A DNA stretch of 64,000 nt from Verrucomicrobiota bacterium (GTDB taxonomy: Bacteria > Verrucomicrobiota > Verrucomicrobiia > Verrucomicrobiales > Verrucomicrobiaceae). This document shows, one piece after another, positions 9,604 through 18,118 of the stretch; position 1 is the first letter of the stretch; each line of letters starts with the position of its first letter. Location of the stretch: contig JAFLEI010000032.1 in the NCBI GenBank assembly GCA_017301975.1, positions 17,051 to 81,050 of the forward strand, given 5' to 3'. Under the pieces are notes generated by a model. That model saw nothing but the letters and a program-made list of their open reading frames with translations, did no database searches and had not been told where the DNA came from. Both the position numbers and the translations under genes were made by a program.

Positions 9604-10037
9604 CCTTTCACCATATCCGTAAACTCGGTGTAATCACGTATGTAATCCTCCGCCTCATAGGGGCGCGAAGCCAGGACCATGAGCACGGAATCTGCTGAAT
9701 GAAGATGCTCCTGAGCCCACACCATGGGAGGCACCAGCACGCCAAAGGTGGGGCGGTTCAGGCAGAACTCCTCGGCGTTTTCGCCGTCATCCACACGCAG
9801 GTGGCACTCGCCATGCACGCAGACGAGAAACTGCTCGCACAGGCGGTGAGCGTGCTCCCCGCGCGTGCTCAGCGAAGGGATGCCATAGGTCAGAAAGATG
9901 CGCTGCGCGACGAAGGGGAGGTCCTGGGTGAATTCCAATGCCGTGAGATTTCCCCGCACAGGGTCCACCACATGGCGCATTTCAAACAAACGCACGCCAC
10001 GTACGGAGCAGTTGTTGATGGTGGTTTCGTGAATCAT
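9585..10037 (-). CDS. FdtA/QdtA-like sugar 3,4-ketoisomerase (cupin)
   Basis: This 150-residue single-domain cupin matches the WxcM-C/FdtA family, which isomerises dTDP-4-keto-6-deoxyglucose to a 3-keto sugar ready for amination. Family hallmarks include a GNLTALEF strand near residue 30, the RIFLTYGIP segment near 47, a GEHAHR metal/catalytic histidine motif near 60-65, and LVPPMVWAQEH near 103. It overlaps the glycosyltransferase stop by 4 bp (ATGA). With the DegT-type aminotransferase three genes upstream it would give a 3-amino-3,6-dideoxy sugar. No dTDP-glucose synthase or dehydratase is present here, so the nucleotide sugar must come from elsewhere. It is followed, with overlap, by a histidine kinase, which is unusual. 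Confidence 0.82.
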   Translation of the reverse strand: MIHETTINNCSVRGVRLFEMRHVVDPVRGNLTALEFTQDLPFVAQRIFLTYGIPSLSTRGEHAHRLCEQFLVCVHGECHLRVDDGENAEEFCLNRPTFGVLVPPMVWAQEHLHSADSVLMVLASRPYEAEDYIRDYTEFTDMVKGWKTKP

Positions 10038-10993
10038 GAGGAAGGTGGTTTTTCATGAGTTGTCAAAGAGCGCACGAGGCTCTGCGGCTTGCCGGACACG
10101 GTCAGAAACGCACGCCCGACATACTCACCGATGAGGCCGAGCATCAGCAGCTGGGCACCGCTGAAAACCGCCAGGGCGCCCATCAGGGAACCCCAGCCGA
10201 CCTGCCGCTGGCCGACCAAGAGGGTCTCAAGAAGCACTTCCGCGAGAATCAACGCGCCGAGTGCGCACAGCAGCACGCCCAGCACACTGGCGATGCGGAG
10301 CGGCATGACGCTGAAATCAAACAGCAGGCTCAGCGCCAGCCGGACCAGCTTGCGCAGGGTGTAGCCGCTCTGGCCGCCCTGACGCTCCACATGCGCCACC
10401 TCCAGGGTGGCGATGCGGTTGGTGGCGCCGAGGATCAGGCCGTCCACATAAGGAAAGGGTCCGCGATAACCGACGATCCGCGCCACCAGTTCGCGGCGCA
10501 GCGCCCGAAAGCTGGAGAGGTAGAGGTCGCGTGGCTTGCCGAGCAGAAAAGTCGCGCTGAAGTTAGCCAGCGAGCTGGCCACATTGCGCGCCCAGTGGTG
10601 CTTCTTTTCCGCATAGCGCGAATAGACCACCTCGGCCCCCGAGTCACGCAGGTGGCGCACCAGTTTGACCGCTTCGCCGGGGGGATTTTGGAGGTCGTCG
10701 TCCAGGTTTACCACGAATTCCCCGCGTGCATGGCGGTACCCTTCCAGCACGGCGGCATGCTCCCCGAAATTGCGCGCCAGCTCCACCACGGTCACAGGCG
10801 CGGGAAAATCCGCCACGGCCAGTCTGGCGGCAGCGGCGGTGCCATCCAGGCTGCCATCATCCACCAGCACGAGCTCCCAGCTTTCCGGCAAGGACAACCC
10901 CCGGAAGGCTGCCAGCAGGCGCTGCAAGCCCTCACCGGTGTTGTACAGCGGCACCACAAAGCTGATCTGGGGAGCGCCCTCAGTTTCTGCCAT
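10034..10993 (-). CDS. Family 2 glycosyltransferase (DPM1/ArnC-like)
   Basis: This is a GT-A glycosyltransferase of 319 residues from the ATG at 10993 (MAETEGAPQISFVVPLYN). An earlier in-frame ATG at 11053 would add 20 residues inside the methyltransferase gene. The nucleotide-sugar site is seen as VLVDDGSLDGT near residue 40 and the metal-binding DDDLQNPPGE near 97. Two membrane helices at about 235-300 anchor it, as in dolichol/undecaprenyl-phosphate sugar transferases. It probably loads a sugar onto undecaprenyl phosphate or extends a lipid-linked glycan. It overlaps the methyltransferase by 14 bp and the ketoisomerase by 4 bp, so all are co-translated. Confidence 0.88.
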   Translation of the reverse strand: MAETEGAPQISFVVPLYNTGEGLQRLLAAFRGLSLPESWELVLVDDGSLDGTAAAARLAVADFPAPVTVVELARNFGEHAAVLEGYRHARGEFVVNLDDDLQNPPGEAVKLVRHLRDSGAEVVYSRYAEKKHHWARNVASSLANFSATFLLGKPRDLYLSSFRALRRELVARIVGYRGPFPYVDGLILGATNRIATLEVAHVERQGGQSGYTLRKLVRLALSLLFDFSVMPLRIASVLGVLLCALGALILAEVLLETLLVGQRQVGWGSLMGALAVFSGAQLLMLGLIGEYVGRAFLTVSGKPQSLVRSLTTHEKPPSS

Positions 10994-11759
10994 GCAAAGT
11001 TCCTCCGGGTGAATGGTTCGTTTTGCGGGCGATGGCAAAGACCGAGGAGCCAAACGGCAGGTGCAGTTCCCGGCAGAGTCCGGCGTCCAGCCTGCCGAAG
11101 CCGGCCAGCAGCGAGTTGAGCCAGGCAGGCGGGAGCTTCAGGTCTGACCGGCTCTCCGTCCCCTGCCCCGCCTTCGTCCGGCTCATGCGCCGCCACACCA
11201 GCAGCGGCAGAAACAGCCAGGCATTCCAATATTGAATCATCACCACCTCGAAACTGGCGTGTTCCAGCAGAGACCGCACCTGGCATGAGACATAGCGCCT
11301 GACGCCACTGACCGCCACATCGTGGGAGCCACGCAGGCGTTCAAACGCAGGCAGGTTCACCACCAGAAGCCCCTCCGGACGCAGCACGCGGCGCATTTCC
11401 GCCAGCGCTTTTTCCTCATCCACTCCGGCATGGTAAAGCACGTCCAGGCTGAGAACGGCGTCAAAGGCGGCGTCTTCAAACTCAAGCGCCTCCACGGAGC
11501 CGCTCCGCACGGCGCCCAGGCCACGCTGGTGGCAGTGCCTCACTGCGTCTTCCGCCGCATCCACGCCGGTGAGTTCCAGACCTCCCATGCGTGCCTGCAA
11601 AAACTCCAGCATGCCACCTGTGCCGCAACCGGCATCCAGCAGCCGGGCGTGTGGCGGCAGCCGGCCAGCCAGCGTCTCCTGCACCAGCCTGTGCAGCACG
11701 GCGTACCACCAGTGGTGGTCCTCGACCGCCCTCATCAGATCGTATTCGGCGGCCTTCAT
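10980..11759 (-). CDS. Class I SAM-dependent methyltransferase
   Basis: This is a 259-residue protein with the standard SAM fold: motif I LLDAGCGTGGMLEFL near residues 40-54, an acidic end of strand 2 (TGVDAAEDAV near 68), and motif IV-like FDAVLSLDVLYH near 103. A C-terminal extension after residue 150 carries a short hydrophobic segment (WNAWLFLPLLVW), suggesting membrane contact. Within this operon it could N- or O-methylate the amino sugar or its lipid carrier, which is inference. It overlaps the aminotransferase upstream by 4 bp (ATGA) and the glycosyltransferase downstream by 14 bp. Confidence 0.85.
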   Translation of the reverse strand: MKAAEYDLMRAVEDHHWWYAVLHRLVQETLAGRLPPHARLLDAGCGTGGMLEFLQARMGGLELTGVDAAEDAVRHCHQRGLGAVRSGSVEALEFEDAAFDAVLSLDVLYHAGVDEEKALAEMRRVLRPEGLLVVNLPAFERLRGSHDVAVSGVRRYVSCQVRSLLEHASFEVVMIQYWNAWLFLPLLVWRRMSRTKAGQGTESRSDLKLPPAWLNSLLAGFGRLDAGLCRELHLPFGSSVFAIARKTNHSPGGTLHGRN

Positions 11760-12877
11760 GGTTCAAACCTTTCCATGGCTTCGAAGACGGCCCCCATGGC
11801 CTCCTCGGACAAATAGGGATGCATGGGCAGCGACAGCACCGCAGCCGCCGCTCGATCTGACTCCAGCAGCAGCTCTTCGCCATTGCCATAGGCGCGCTGC
11901 CTGTGCAGTGGCACGGGATAAAGCGCGGCCACGGGAATGCCGGATTGTTGCAGGTGCTGCATCAGCGCATCCCGCCGTTCACAGCGCACGACGTACTGGT
12001 GGTAGGCATGCTCACAGCCGCCCCGCACCTTGGGTGCAGTCACCACACGGCTGGCCGCGAAGCGCGCATCATACTGGGCCGCGAGTCGGCGTCTTTGCAG
12101 CACGCTCTCGTTCAATGCGCCCAGCTTCACGCGCAGCACCGCCGCTTGAAGCTCATCCAGGCGGCTGTTCACCCCGGCTTGCTCGCTGACGTAACGCTGC
12201 TTCCAGCCGTACTGGCGGATGACGCGCAGGCGCTCCGCCAGTGCGGCATCATTCGTCGCCACCGCGCCGGCATCTCCCAGCGCCGCGAGATTCTTCGTGG
12301 GGTAAAAGCTGAACGCCGCCGCCCTGCCCAGCGTGCCAACCCGGCGCCCGTGCCAAATGGCGCCGTGCGCCTGGGCGCAGTCCTCCAGGAGCTCGATCCC
12401 ATGCTCATCCGCCACACGCTGGAGGCTTTCCCAGTCCGCCGGATGTCCGTACAAATGCACCACCACGGTGGCCTTCACCCCGCGCCCACGGAACGAGCGC
12501 AGGAGATCATCCAGAGCCTCCGGGCAAAGCGTGAAGGTACCCGGCTCAATGTCCACAAACTCCGGCTTTGCACCGCTGCGGGCGACGCCTGCCGCCACAG
12601 CGGAGGGAGCAAACGACGGCACCGCCACCTTGCTCCCGGCACCGATGTCCAGCGCACGCAGGATCAGCTCGATTGCGTCCGTGCCACTGGCGGCACCCAC
12701 CACCTGCCCGCAGCCGAGGAAGGCGGCAAATTCCGTTTCAAACGCTTCCACCTCCGCTCCTAGAATATAGCTGCCGCTGGCAAACACGCGCTGCACCGCA
12801 TGCGTCAGCGCCACCTCATGACGGCGCTGATCCGCCTGGGGGTAGGGCAAAGACCAGTGGTTGGTGGTGCTTGGCAT
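11756..12877 (-). CDS. DegT/DnrJ/EryC1/StrS sugar aminotransferase
   Basis: This PLP enzyme of 373 residues aminates a keto-sugar nucleotide, using glutamate as usual donor. The PLP lysine is K195 in SFYPTKNLAALGDAG, and the cofactor contacts EDCAQAHGA lie near 165. A GAASGTDAIELILRAL helix start near 61-76 is typical. With the FdtA/QdtA-like cupin in the same operon, a 3-aminotransferase of the FdtB/QdtB type is the best guess. It is the first gene of the block, beginning 80 bp after the DUF58 gene on the same strand. That gap contains a small hairpin (CACTTC 12937-12942 with GAAGTG 12950-12955), so it may be separately transcribed. Confidence 0.88.
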   Translation of the reverse strand: MPSTTNHWSLPYPQADQRRHEVALTHAVQRVFASGSYILGAEVEAFETEFAAFLGCGQVVGAASGTDAIELILRALDIGAGSKVAVPSFAPSAVAAGVARSGAKPEFVDIEPGTFTLCPEALDDLLRSFRGRGVKATVVVHLYGHPADWESLQRVADEHGIELLEDCAQAHGAIWHGRRVGTLGRAAAFSFYPTKNLAALGDAGAVATNDAALAERLRVIRQYGWKQRYVSEQAGVNSRLDELQAAVLRVKLGALNESVLQRRRLAAQYDARFAASRVVTAPKVRGGCEHAYHQYVVRCERRDALMQHLQQSGIPVAALYPVPLHRQRAYGNGEELLLESDRAAAAVLSLPMHPYLSEEAMGAVFEAMERFEP

Positions 12878-12957
12878 TTCCCAGCTTCATCCACGACAGC
12901 TTTGTCGCAAATAACGCCACAGGTAGCGGTTTCCGCCACTTCACATGAAGAAGTGAC

Positions 12958-14262
12958 TTAGAGCAGCCCTCCGGCCTTCACGTCCAGATACTTGTTGGCC
13001 AGCGCCACGGGGAGCATCTGCGCGGATTCATCGACCGTGAGCACGCGGCGTGCGCGCAGGGATTCCAGAAGCTGGCGGCGCTCGCCAAAGTAATGAGTCA
13101 GCGCCCCGTATTGCAATGCGTCATGCAGGTGGCCGACGGGGGCGTCCGCGTGATGTTCCAGCTCCTGCTCGCGCAGCGTGGCGGTGAGCACCAGATGCCG
13201 CTTCTGCATCGCTCCGACCGCTGCCGCCAGAGTCGCGCCGTCTTCGCTGCGCAGATTGGTCAGCATGATCACCAGCGCGCGCCGGCGCTGCAGCGTCATG
13301 ACGCGCTCCGCCGCTTCGATGAAGTCGCTGGGTTCGCTGCTGGCCTCGTAGTTGTAAAGATGGTTGAGCAGCTTGGGCATGCTGTGCGCGCCTTTGACGG
13401 GAGGCAGCCAGCGCTGCACCCCGCCAAAGCCCACCACGCCCACTTCATCCCCCTGCCGGAGAGCGATGAAAGCGATGAGGAGCATGGCATTGAGGCAGTG
13501 GTCAAACTGGCTGAGCCCGCCGTCCAGCGCGCGCATGCGGCGGCCGCAGTCCGGCACCAGCAGGATGGTCTGATTGCGCGTCTCTTCGAAGTCGCGGCTC
13601 ACGAGCATGGAGCGGCGGGAGGTAGCCTTCCAGTCGATGCGTGAAAGCACATCGCCATCCTGGTAGTCGCGCAGTTGGTGGAAATCCAGCGAGGCCCCCA
13701 TGCGGCGGCGTTTGACGATGCCCATCTGCTCCACGCGATTGGCCATGGCGAGCATGGCAAAGCGCACCACGGGCTCGTAGTTCGGGTAGGCGCGGGTCTG
13801 GCTCTCTCCCGCGATGAAATGCAGCCGGCGCCAAAGGCCGAAAGCCGAATCCACCAGCACATGCGCCGGTGTGAAGGCGTGCTGCCCCCGGCGGACAAAG
13901 CGGGCCTCATACGAGATGGCGGCAAACTCGCCCGGCGGAATGCTGACCTGGTGCGGCAGGCCCTCCGCCTCTGCGGCGGGCGGGATGCCGTCAAACACCT
14001 CCAGCCTCAGCGTGCGCCGCGTCGTATGAGTGATCGTCAGCGTCACCGAAGAGCCCACCCCCAGGGCAAAACGCCCTGGCAGCGAACGCTCTCCCGTGAT
14101 GCGCCCGCGACGCGGCAGCGTGAAGGCATCCACCAGCAGTGCCAGCAGCAGCAAACCGCCGCCGACCTGCCAGAGCACGGTGAATTTCTCCCAGACAGAC
14201 GCCACCACCGCCAGAACGAGCCAGGCGATGAGCAGACGAAGCAGCAGGGAGGTCGGGCGCAT
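12958..14262 (-). CDS. DUF58 domain protein (MoxR-associated)
   Basis: This 434-residue protein starts with two membrane helices (residues 5-45), then an extracytoplasmic-type beta region. The DUF58 core follows with RRMGASLDFHQLRDYQDGDVLS near residues 192-214, including the family hallmark of D-x-x-R-x-I-D-W-K-x-[TS]-[SA]-R. The C-terminal half has a von Willebrand A-like fold (QTILLVPDCGRRMRAL near 250), though the metal site is degenerate. DUF58 proteins work with MoxR AAA+ ATPases as chaperone-like modules for assembling or activating other complexes. It lies 5 bp after the MoxR gene and is the last gene of the six-gene operon. Confidence 0.88.
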   Translation of the reverse strand: MRPTSLLLRLLIAWLVLAVVASVWEKFTVLWQVGGGLLLLALLVDAFTLPRRGRITGERSLPGRFALGVGSSVTLTITHTTRRTLRLEVFDGIPPAAEAEGLPHQVSIPPGEFAAISYEARFVRRGQHAFTPAHVLVDSAFGLWRRLHFIAGESQTRAYPNYEPVVRFAMLAMANRVEQMGIVKRRRMGASLDFHQLRDYQDGDVLSRIDWKATSRRSMLVSRDFEETRNQTILLVPDCGRRMRALDGGLSQFDHCLNAMLLIAFIALRQGDEVGVVGFGGVQRWLPPVKGAHSMPKLLNHLYNYEASSEPSDFIEAAERVMTLQRRRALVIMLTNLRSEDGATLAAAVGAMQKRHLVLTATLREQELEHHADAPVGHLHDALQYGALTHYFGERRQLLESLRARRVLTVDESAQMLPVALANKYLDVKAGGLL

Positions 14263-14267
14263 AAAGA

Positions 14268-15299
14268 TCAGACGCGGGGGGCTTCGATGGTCTTGAGCAG
14301 CGAATTGAGCATGTCATCCACGCTCTGGCCGCTGATGGCGATTTCCGGGGCGAGCTGCACGCGATGGCGCAGCACGGGCAGCACGGCGCGCTTCACATCC
14401 GCCGGGGTGATGTAGCCGCGCCCTTCCAGCAGCGCATATGATTTGGCGACACGCACGAGGCTGATGGCGCCGCGTGTTCCGGCACCGAGTGAGATGGCGC
14501 TGTGATGGCGCGTGGCACGCACGATTTTGACGGCGTAGTCCACCACCTGCTCAACCGCCTGCACGGCGGCGGCTTCCTCCTGCGCGGCCAGAATGTCCTG
14601 TGGTGTGCAGATCTGTGGAACGGAGGAAGTGGAGAGCCCCCCGCCGGATGCGCGCGATGAGACGGCTTTCACGATCCAGGTCTCATTCGCCACATCCGGG
14701 TAGTCGATGAGCACCTTGAGCAGGAAGCGATCAAGCTGCGCCTCCGGCAGCGGATAGGTCCCCTCCTGTTCAATCGGGTTCTGGGTGGCGAAGGTCATGA
14801 AGGGCGGTGCCAGCGCGTGGCTTTCGCCATCGATCGTCACCTGCGTTTCCTGCATCACTTCGAGCAGCGACGATTGCGTCTTGGCGGGAGCACGGTTGAT
14901 TTCATCCGCCAGCAGCAGATTGGCAAACACGGGGCCGCGACGCACGCGAAACGTGCTGCTGCTCATGTCAAACAGGGTGTGGCCGCAGACATCCGAGGGC
15001 ATCAGGTCCGGCGTGAACTGGATGCGGCGGAAGGTGCCGCCAAAGGTGTGGGAGAGGGCCAGCACGAGATGCGTTTTGCCCAGGCCGGGCTTCCCTTCCA
15101 GCAGCACGTGGCCGCCGGCCAGCAGGGCCGCGAGCACCTGATAGAGAACCTCCTCCTGCCCGACGAACACCTGGCTCACGGCTTTGTGGATGCTCCGGAA
15201 GATCTCCGTGCTCCTCGGCACGGACGGCGGCGCAAAACTGCCGGGGGGCGGCGGAGTGTAGAGACTGGACACGTCAGGTTCAGGGAGGATCGGATTCAT
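14268..15299 (-). CDS. MoxR family AAA+ ATPase
   Basis: This is an AAA+ ATPase of 343 residues. The Walker A motif is GKPGLGKTH (69-77), Walker B is LLLADEINRAP with D132-E133, sensor 1 lies in FATQNPIEQEGTYPLPEAQLDR near 175-195, and a C-terminal lid with the usual arginine finger region follows. The N-terminal ~30 residues are proline-rich and not part of the fold. MoxR ATPases remodel or mature partner proteins, usually with a DUF58 or VWA protein encoded alongside, as here. It is separated by 18 bp from the DUF4350 gene and 5 bp from the DUF58 gene, consistent with one transcript. Confidence 0.92.
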   Translation of the reverse strand: MNPILPEPDVSSLYTPPPPGSFAPPSVPRSTEIFRSIHKAVSQVFVGQEEVLYQVLAALLAGGHVLLEGKPGLGKTHLVLALSHTFGGTFRRIQFTPDLMPSDVCGHTLFDMSSSTFRVRRGPVFANLLLADEINRAPAKTQSSLLEVMQETQVTIDGESHALAPPFMTFATQNPIEQEGTYPLPEAQLDRFLLKVLIDYPDVANETWIVKAVSSRASGGGLSTSSVPQICTPQDILAAQEEAAAVQAVEQVVDYAVKIVRATRHHSAISLGAGTRGAISLVRVAKSYALLEGRGYITPADVKRAVLPVLRHRVQLAPEIAISGQSVDDMLNSLLKTIEAPRV

Positions 15300-15317
15300 G
15301 GGAATGGAGGTGATGCA

Positions 15318-16574
15318 TTAAAGAGCGCGGCGGATGGTCTGGAGATCGCGCATGAGATTGACGAAGTGATGGGTGCTGCCCGGGGGCGCGGCATCGAAAG
15401 CGGCGGCCACCCGTTTGGCGGACAATCCGCTGCGGCGCGCGATTTCCTCGGCGAGCTGGTCATTCATCTGCCGGCTGCCGTCATCCAGAGATCGCAGCTT
15501 TTCCCGCACACGCTCCCACACGGCTTCCCGTGCGGAATTGACCAGGAGCGAGACGCGCCGCATGCGCCAGAAAAACTCCCCGAGGGCGCCGATGTGGCTG
15601 GCAAAATGACGGGTGGAATCAAGCTCCACCTCCGCCAGCGGGCCGAAGCGCGGCATCTGCTGCCAGAGCCAGAAGCCAAGGCACAGCACCAGAGTGACCA
15701 CGGCCATCCACCCCTGCTGCCAGAGCAGCCCGAAGAAGCTGCCTGTGGTGGCGGCTACAAACAGCACCTCTTTGGAGCCGTTTTCACCGACGAGCGCTGA
15801 GAGCCAGCGTGCGTGATCGTCCTCACCGATCCAGTGATTGCGAAAAGGCCGCGCATGCGCCAGCAGCGTGACCGATCCCATGCCATGCCTCAGATGCAGC
15901 GCCAGTGACTCGTTCTTGGATCCGGCTGAAAATTCACCCGGCAGCAGCTTGCGCTTGAGGATCATGTTCTGGTAACCGCCCAGGCTGAGGTGGTAAGTCC
16001 TGCCATTCCATGCCACCTCCTCATCGGACTCCAGCATCGACTCGTCCTCCGTGGATTTTTTCTCCTCATCATCCTCTTCGCTTCCGTCCTCCTGATTACC
16101 GGCGCTTTGTTGCAGCAGCTCTTTGATCTCCTCCGCAGGGAAGCGCTTTTGCACACCGACGCCGAGCTGTTCCAGCACAGGATCTTTTTGCTCGTCCAGC
16201 AGCAAAGCAGAAATGTAAGCGCCGAACTGGGTGTCAAAGTCGTTGTAGGGACGTGTGCCGTCGAGGAAGTAGATGAGGTGCCCGCCGCTGTAGGTCCAGC
16301 GCAGCAACTGCTTCGCACGGCCTTCAGGCAGCCCCCCTTCCCCGGAAATAAAAATTGCGGCGTCATGCGATGGAAGTTTCCCCAGCGACTTCGCGGCATG
16401 GGCGTCGTGGCCGAGTTCATTGAGCAGACGCTCCGCCGCGAGGAACGGGTTCAACCGCGCCTTGCCTTTGTAGCCCGTGATTTTCTCCACATCTTCCCAG
16501 TGCCCTTTGCCGCAGCCGCACAGCAGCAGCGCGCCCGCCAGCGCCATCAGACCTCGAATGAAGCACCGCTTCAT
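15318..16574 (-). CDS. DUF4350 domain lipoprotein/membrane protein
   Basis: From the ATG at 16574 the protein has 418 residues and begins with a signal whose end GALLLCGCGKG contains a possible lipobox (cysteine about residue 21). An earlier ATG at 16613 would bury this signal, so the later start is chosen; it also gives a 4-bp ATGA overlap with the upstream gene. A DUF4350-like segment follows (NPFLAAERLLNELG near 40, then GGHLIYFLDG near 90), an acidic low-complexity stretch (DGSEEDDEEKKSTEDES near 165), and one membrane helix around residues 280-305. The cytoplasmic tail is about 115 residues. DUF4350 proteins commonly accompany MoxR/DUF58 genes; role unknown. Confidence 0.8.
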   Translation of the reverse strand: MKRCFIRGLMALAGALLLCGCGKGHWEDVEKITGYKGKARLNPFLAAERLLNELGHDAHAAKSLGKLPSHDAAIFISGEGGLPEGRAKQLLRWTYSGGHLIYFLDGTRPYNDFDTQFGAYISALLLDEQKDPVLEQLGVGVQKRFPAEEIKELLQQSAGNQEDGSEEDDEEKKSTEDESMLESDEEVAWNGRTYHLSLGGYQNMILKRKLLPGEFSAGSKNESLALHLRHGMGSVTLLAHARPFRNHWIGEDDHARWLSALVGENGSKEVLFVAATTGSFFGLLWQQGWMAVVTLVLCLGFWLWQQMPRFGPLAEVELDSTRHFASHIGALGEFFWRMRRVSLLVNSAREAVWERVREKLRSLDDGSRQMNDQLAEEIARRSGLSAKRVAAAFDAAPPGSTHHFVNLMRDLQTIRRAL

Positions 16575-18118
16575 GCAGCACCTCCTTTCTCCACAAACGG
16601 CCATCGGTCGCACAGCGCGCCCATTTCTTCATTCGACACCGGCAGCACCGCATAGGCCACCTCCACCCACGCAGTCGTTAGCTGGCGGAAGTACTCCGCC
16701 TCAGTTTTGTCGCCAGCCTGCAGCACCTTCACCAGACAGTCCTCCTCCGTGTCGCTGTCCGAAATCGGCACCCGGCGGCGGTTCACCAGCCACGACAACG
16801 AGCCGCGATACAGCAGACTCAGCGCCTCCTGGAAGTCTCCCGCAGCCCACGCCGCACGCGCTGCGGCCACGATGTCATCCGGCAGGCTCTCGCGCGTGAT
16901 GTTCATGCCCATGAGCACCTTCGGCGCCTGCACCGGAACCTTGCTGACACTGCGTGTGACGAACAGATGGCGGTTCTTCACGAGATAGACGACCAGCCAG
17001 ACACCGAGCCCCAGGACCAATGCCCAAAAAAGCAGCTCCAACATGGCTCCTAAAAAACCCGGCCCCAGTAATTTCGAGTCTGCCTTTTTGTCTTTGCTCT
17101 TGTCATCATCCCACACCCACTCCGGATTTTGACGCTTGTGGATTTCAAACTCAGGCTCTTCGAGCACTTTGCGCACGGCAGTGGCCGGATCAGTCTGTGA
17201 GGCAGGCTCCTTTTTAATTTTCTCCAGATTACTGGAGATCTCTTTGAGGAAATCATCCCGCAAGGTCGGAGTGGGATTTCTCCCGAAGCGATCTTCTTCA
17301 GCCTGCACAGATGACTGAACACCAAAGATCATCATCACGGCGAGGATCACCACCGCAGTCGCGGAGGTCAGCCGCGTGGCCAGCCGGCGGAATGCCAGCT
17401 CCACGTCCCAGCCTTCGATCCGCGTGCGGCAGTTCAAATAAAGCGCGAAACCCGCCCCCACATAGAAGGGCTCCACCAGCGTGACAATGACCATGTGGCA
17501 GACCGCCCCCCACCAGAGAAAAGCATTCGGGATCGTGCCTTCGAAATCAAAAGATTGAAACAGTCCCGCCCAGTCAGGCTGCGCAGATTCCGGCAGCAGG
17601 CCATACGTTCCCCACATCAGCCCAATCCAGGCGGCGAGTTCGATGTTGGAAAACGCAAAGGTCATCGAAACCCCGGAGCTACCGCCATCCGTCGCCAGTG
17701 TCTGGATGCGCTTCTTGACCGCCGCTCCTCGCAGCCCCTCCAGCATCTGCGCTGGCAAGGCAAAACTACGCATGAAGGACAGCCGCCGCCACAACAGCGC
17801 AGGCAGACAATTCCTGATCCACAGTCGCGGCCACTGCTTCCAGGTTTCGAAAAAGCCGGGCCGCACTCCAAAGGCGGCGCGGCTCAGAAAATACAACGGC
17901 ACGCGATCATACAGCGGCTTCAGCCACCACACGACCAGCGGAATCCATTCCGGCACTGACCGCAGCAGCACACAGACGAGCACCCAGAGCGGCAGCACTG
18001 TGCAGATCCACAGCACCATGACGCGGCCAAAGTCACGCCGCACCATGGCGCAGCCCAGATCCACAGACTCCCATGGCTGGCGGGGCCGCAGCGCCACGGT
18101 GATGTCCTCAAGTCGCAT
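16571..18118 (-). CDS. Multi-spanning membrane protein with DUF4129-like C-terminus
   Basis: This 515-residue protein has several membrane segments in its first 265 residues, a long soluble stretch rich in charged residues, another membrane helix near 365-385, and a C-terminal domain of about 90 residues. That domain (AARAAWAAGDFQEALSLLYRG, then a two-helix end VEVAYAVLPVSNEEM) matches the DUF4129 pattern seen in MoxR/DUF58 operons. Such proteins are thought to be the membrane part of the MoxR-serviced machinery, but no biochemical role is known. It overlaps the SpoIIM gene by 11 bp and the DUF4350 gene by 4 bp. Confidence 0.8.
   Translation of the reverse strand: MRLEDITVALRPRQPWESVDLGCAMVRRDFGRVMVLWICTVLPLWVLVCVLLRSVPEWIPLVVWWLKPLYDRVPLYFLSRAAFGVRPGFFETWKQWPRLWIRNCLPALLWRRLSFMRSFALPAQMLEGLRGAAVKKRIQTLATDGGSSGVSMTFAFSNIELAAWIGLMWGTYGLLPESAQPDWAGLFQSFDFEGTIPNAFLWWGAVCHMVIVTLVEPFYVGAGFALYLNCRTRIEGWDVELAFRRLATRLTSATAVVILAVMMIFGVQSSVQAEEDRFGRNPTPTLRDDFLKEISSNLEKIKKEPASQTDPATAVRKVLEEPEFEIHKRQNPEWVWDDDKSKDKKADSKLLGPGFLGAMLELLFWALVLGLGVWLVVYLVKNRHLFVTRSVSKVPVQAPKVLMGMNITRESLPDDIVAAARAAWAAGDFQEALSLLYRGSLSWLVNRRRVPISDSDTEEDCLVKVLQAGDKTEAEYFRQLTTAWVEVAYAVLPVSNEEMGALCDRWPFVEKGGAA

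Noticed and set aside
12937..12955. Hairpin between DUF58 and the aminotransferase genes as a terminator
   Set aside because: Only a 6-bp stem without a T-run; too weak to list as a terminator, although it may separate two transcripts.
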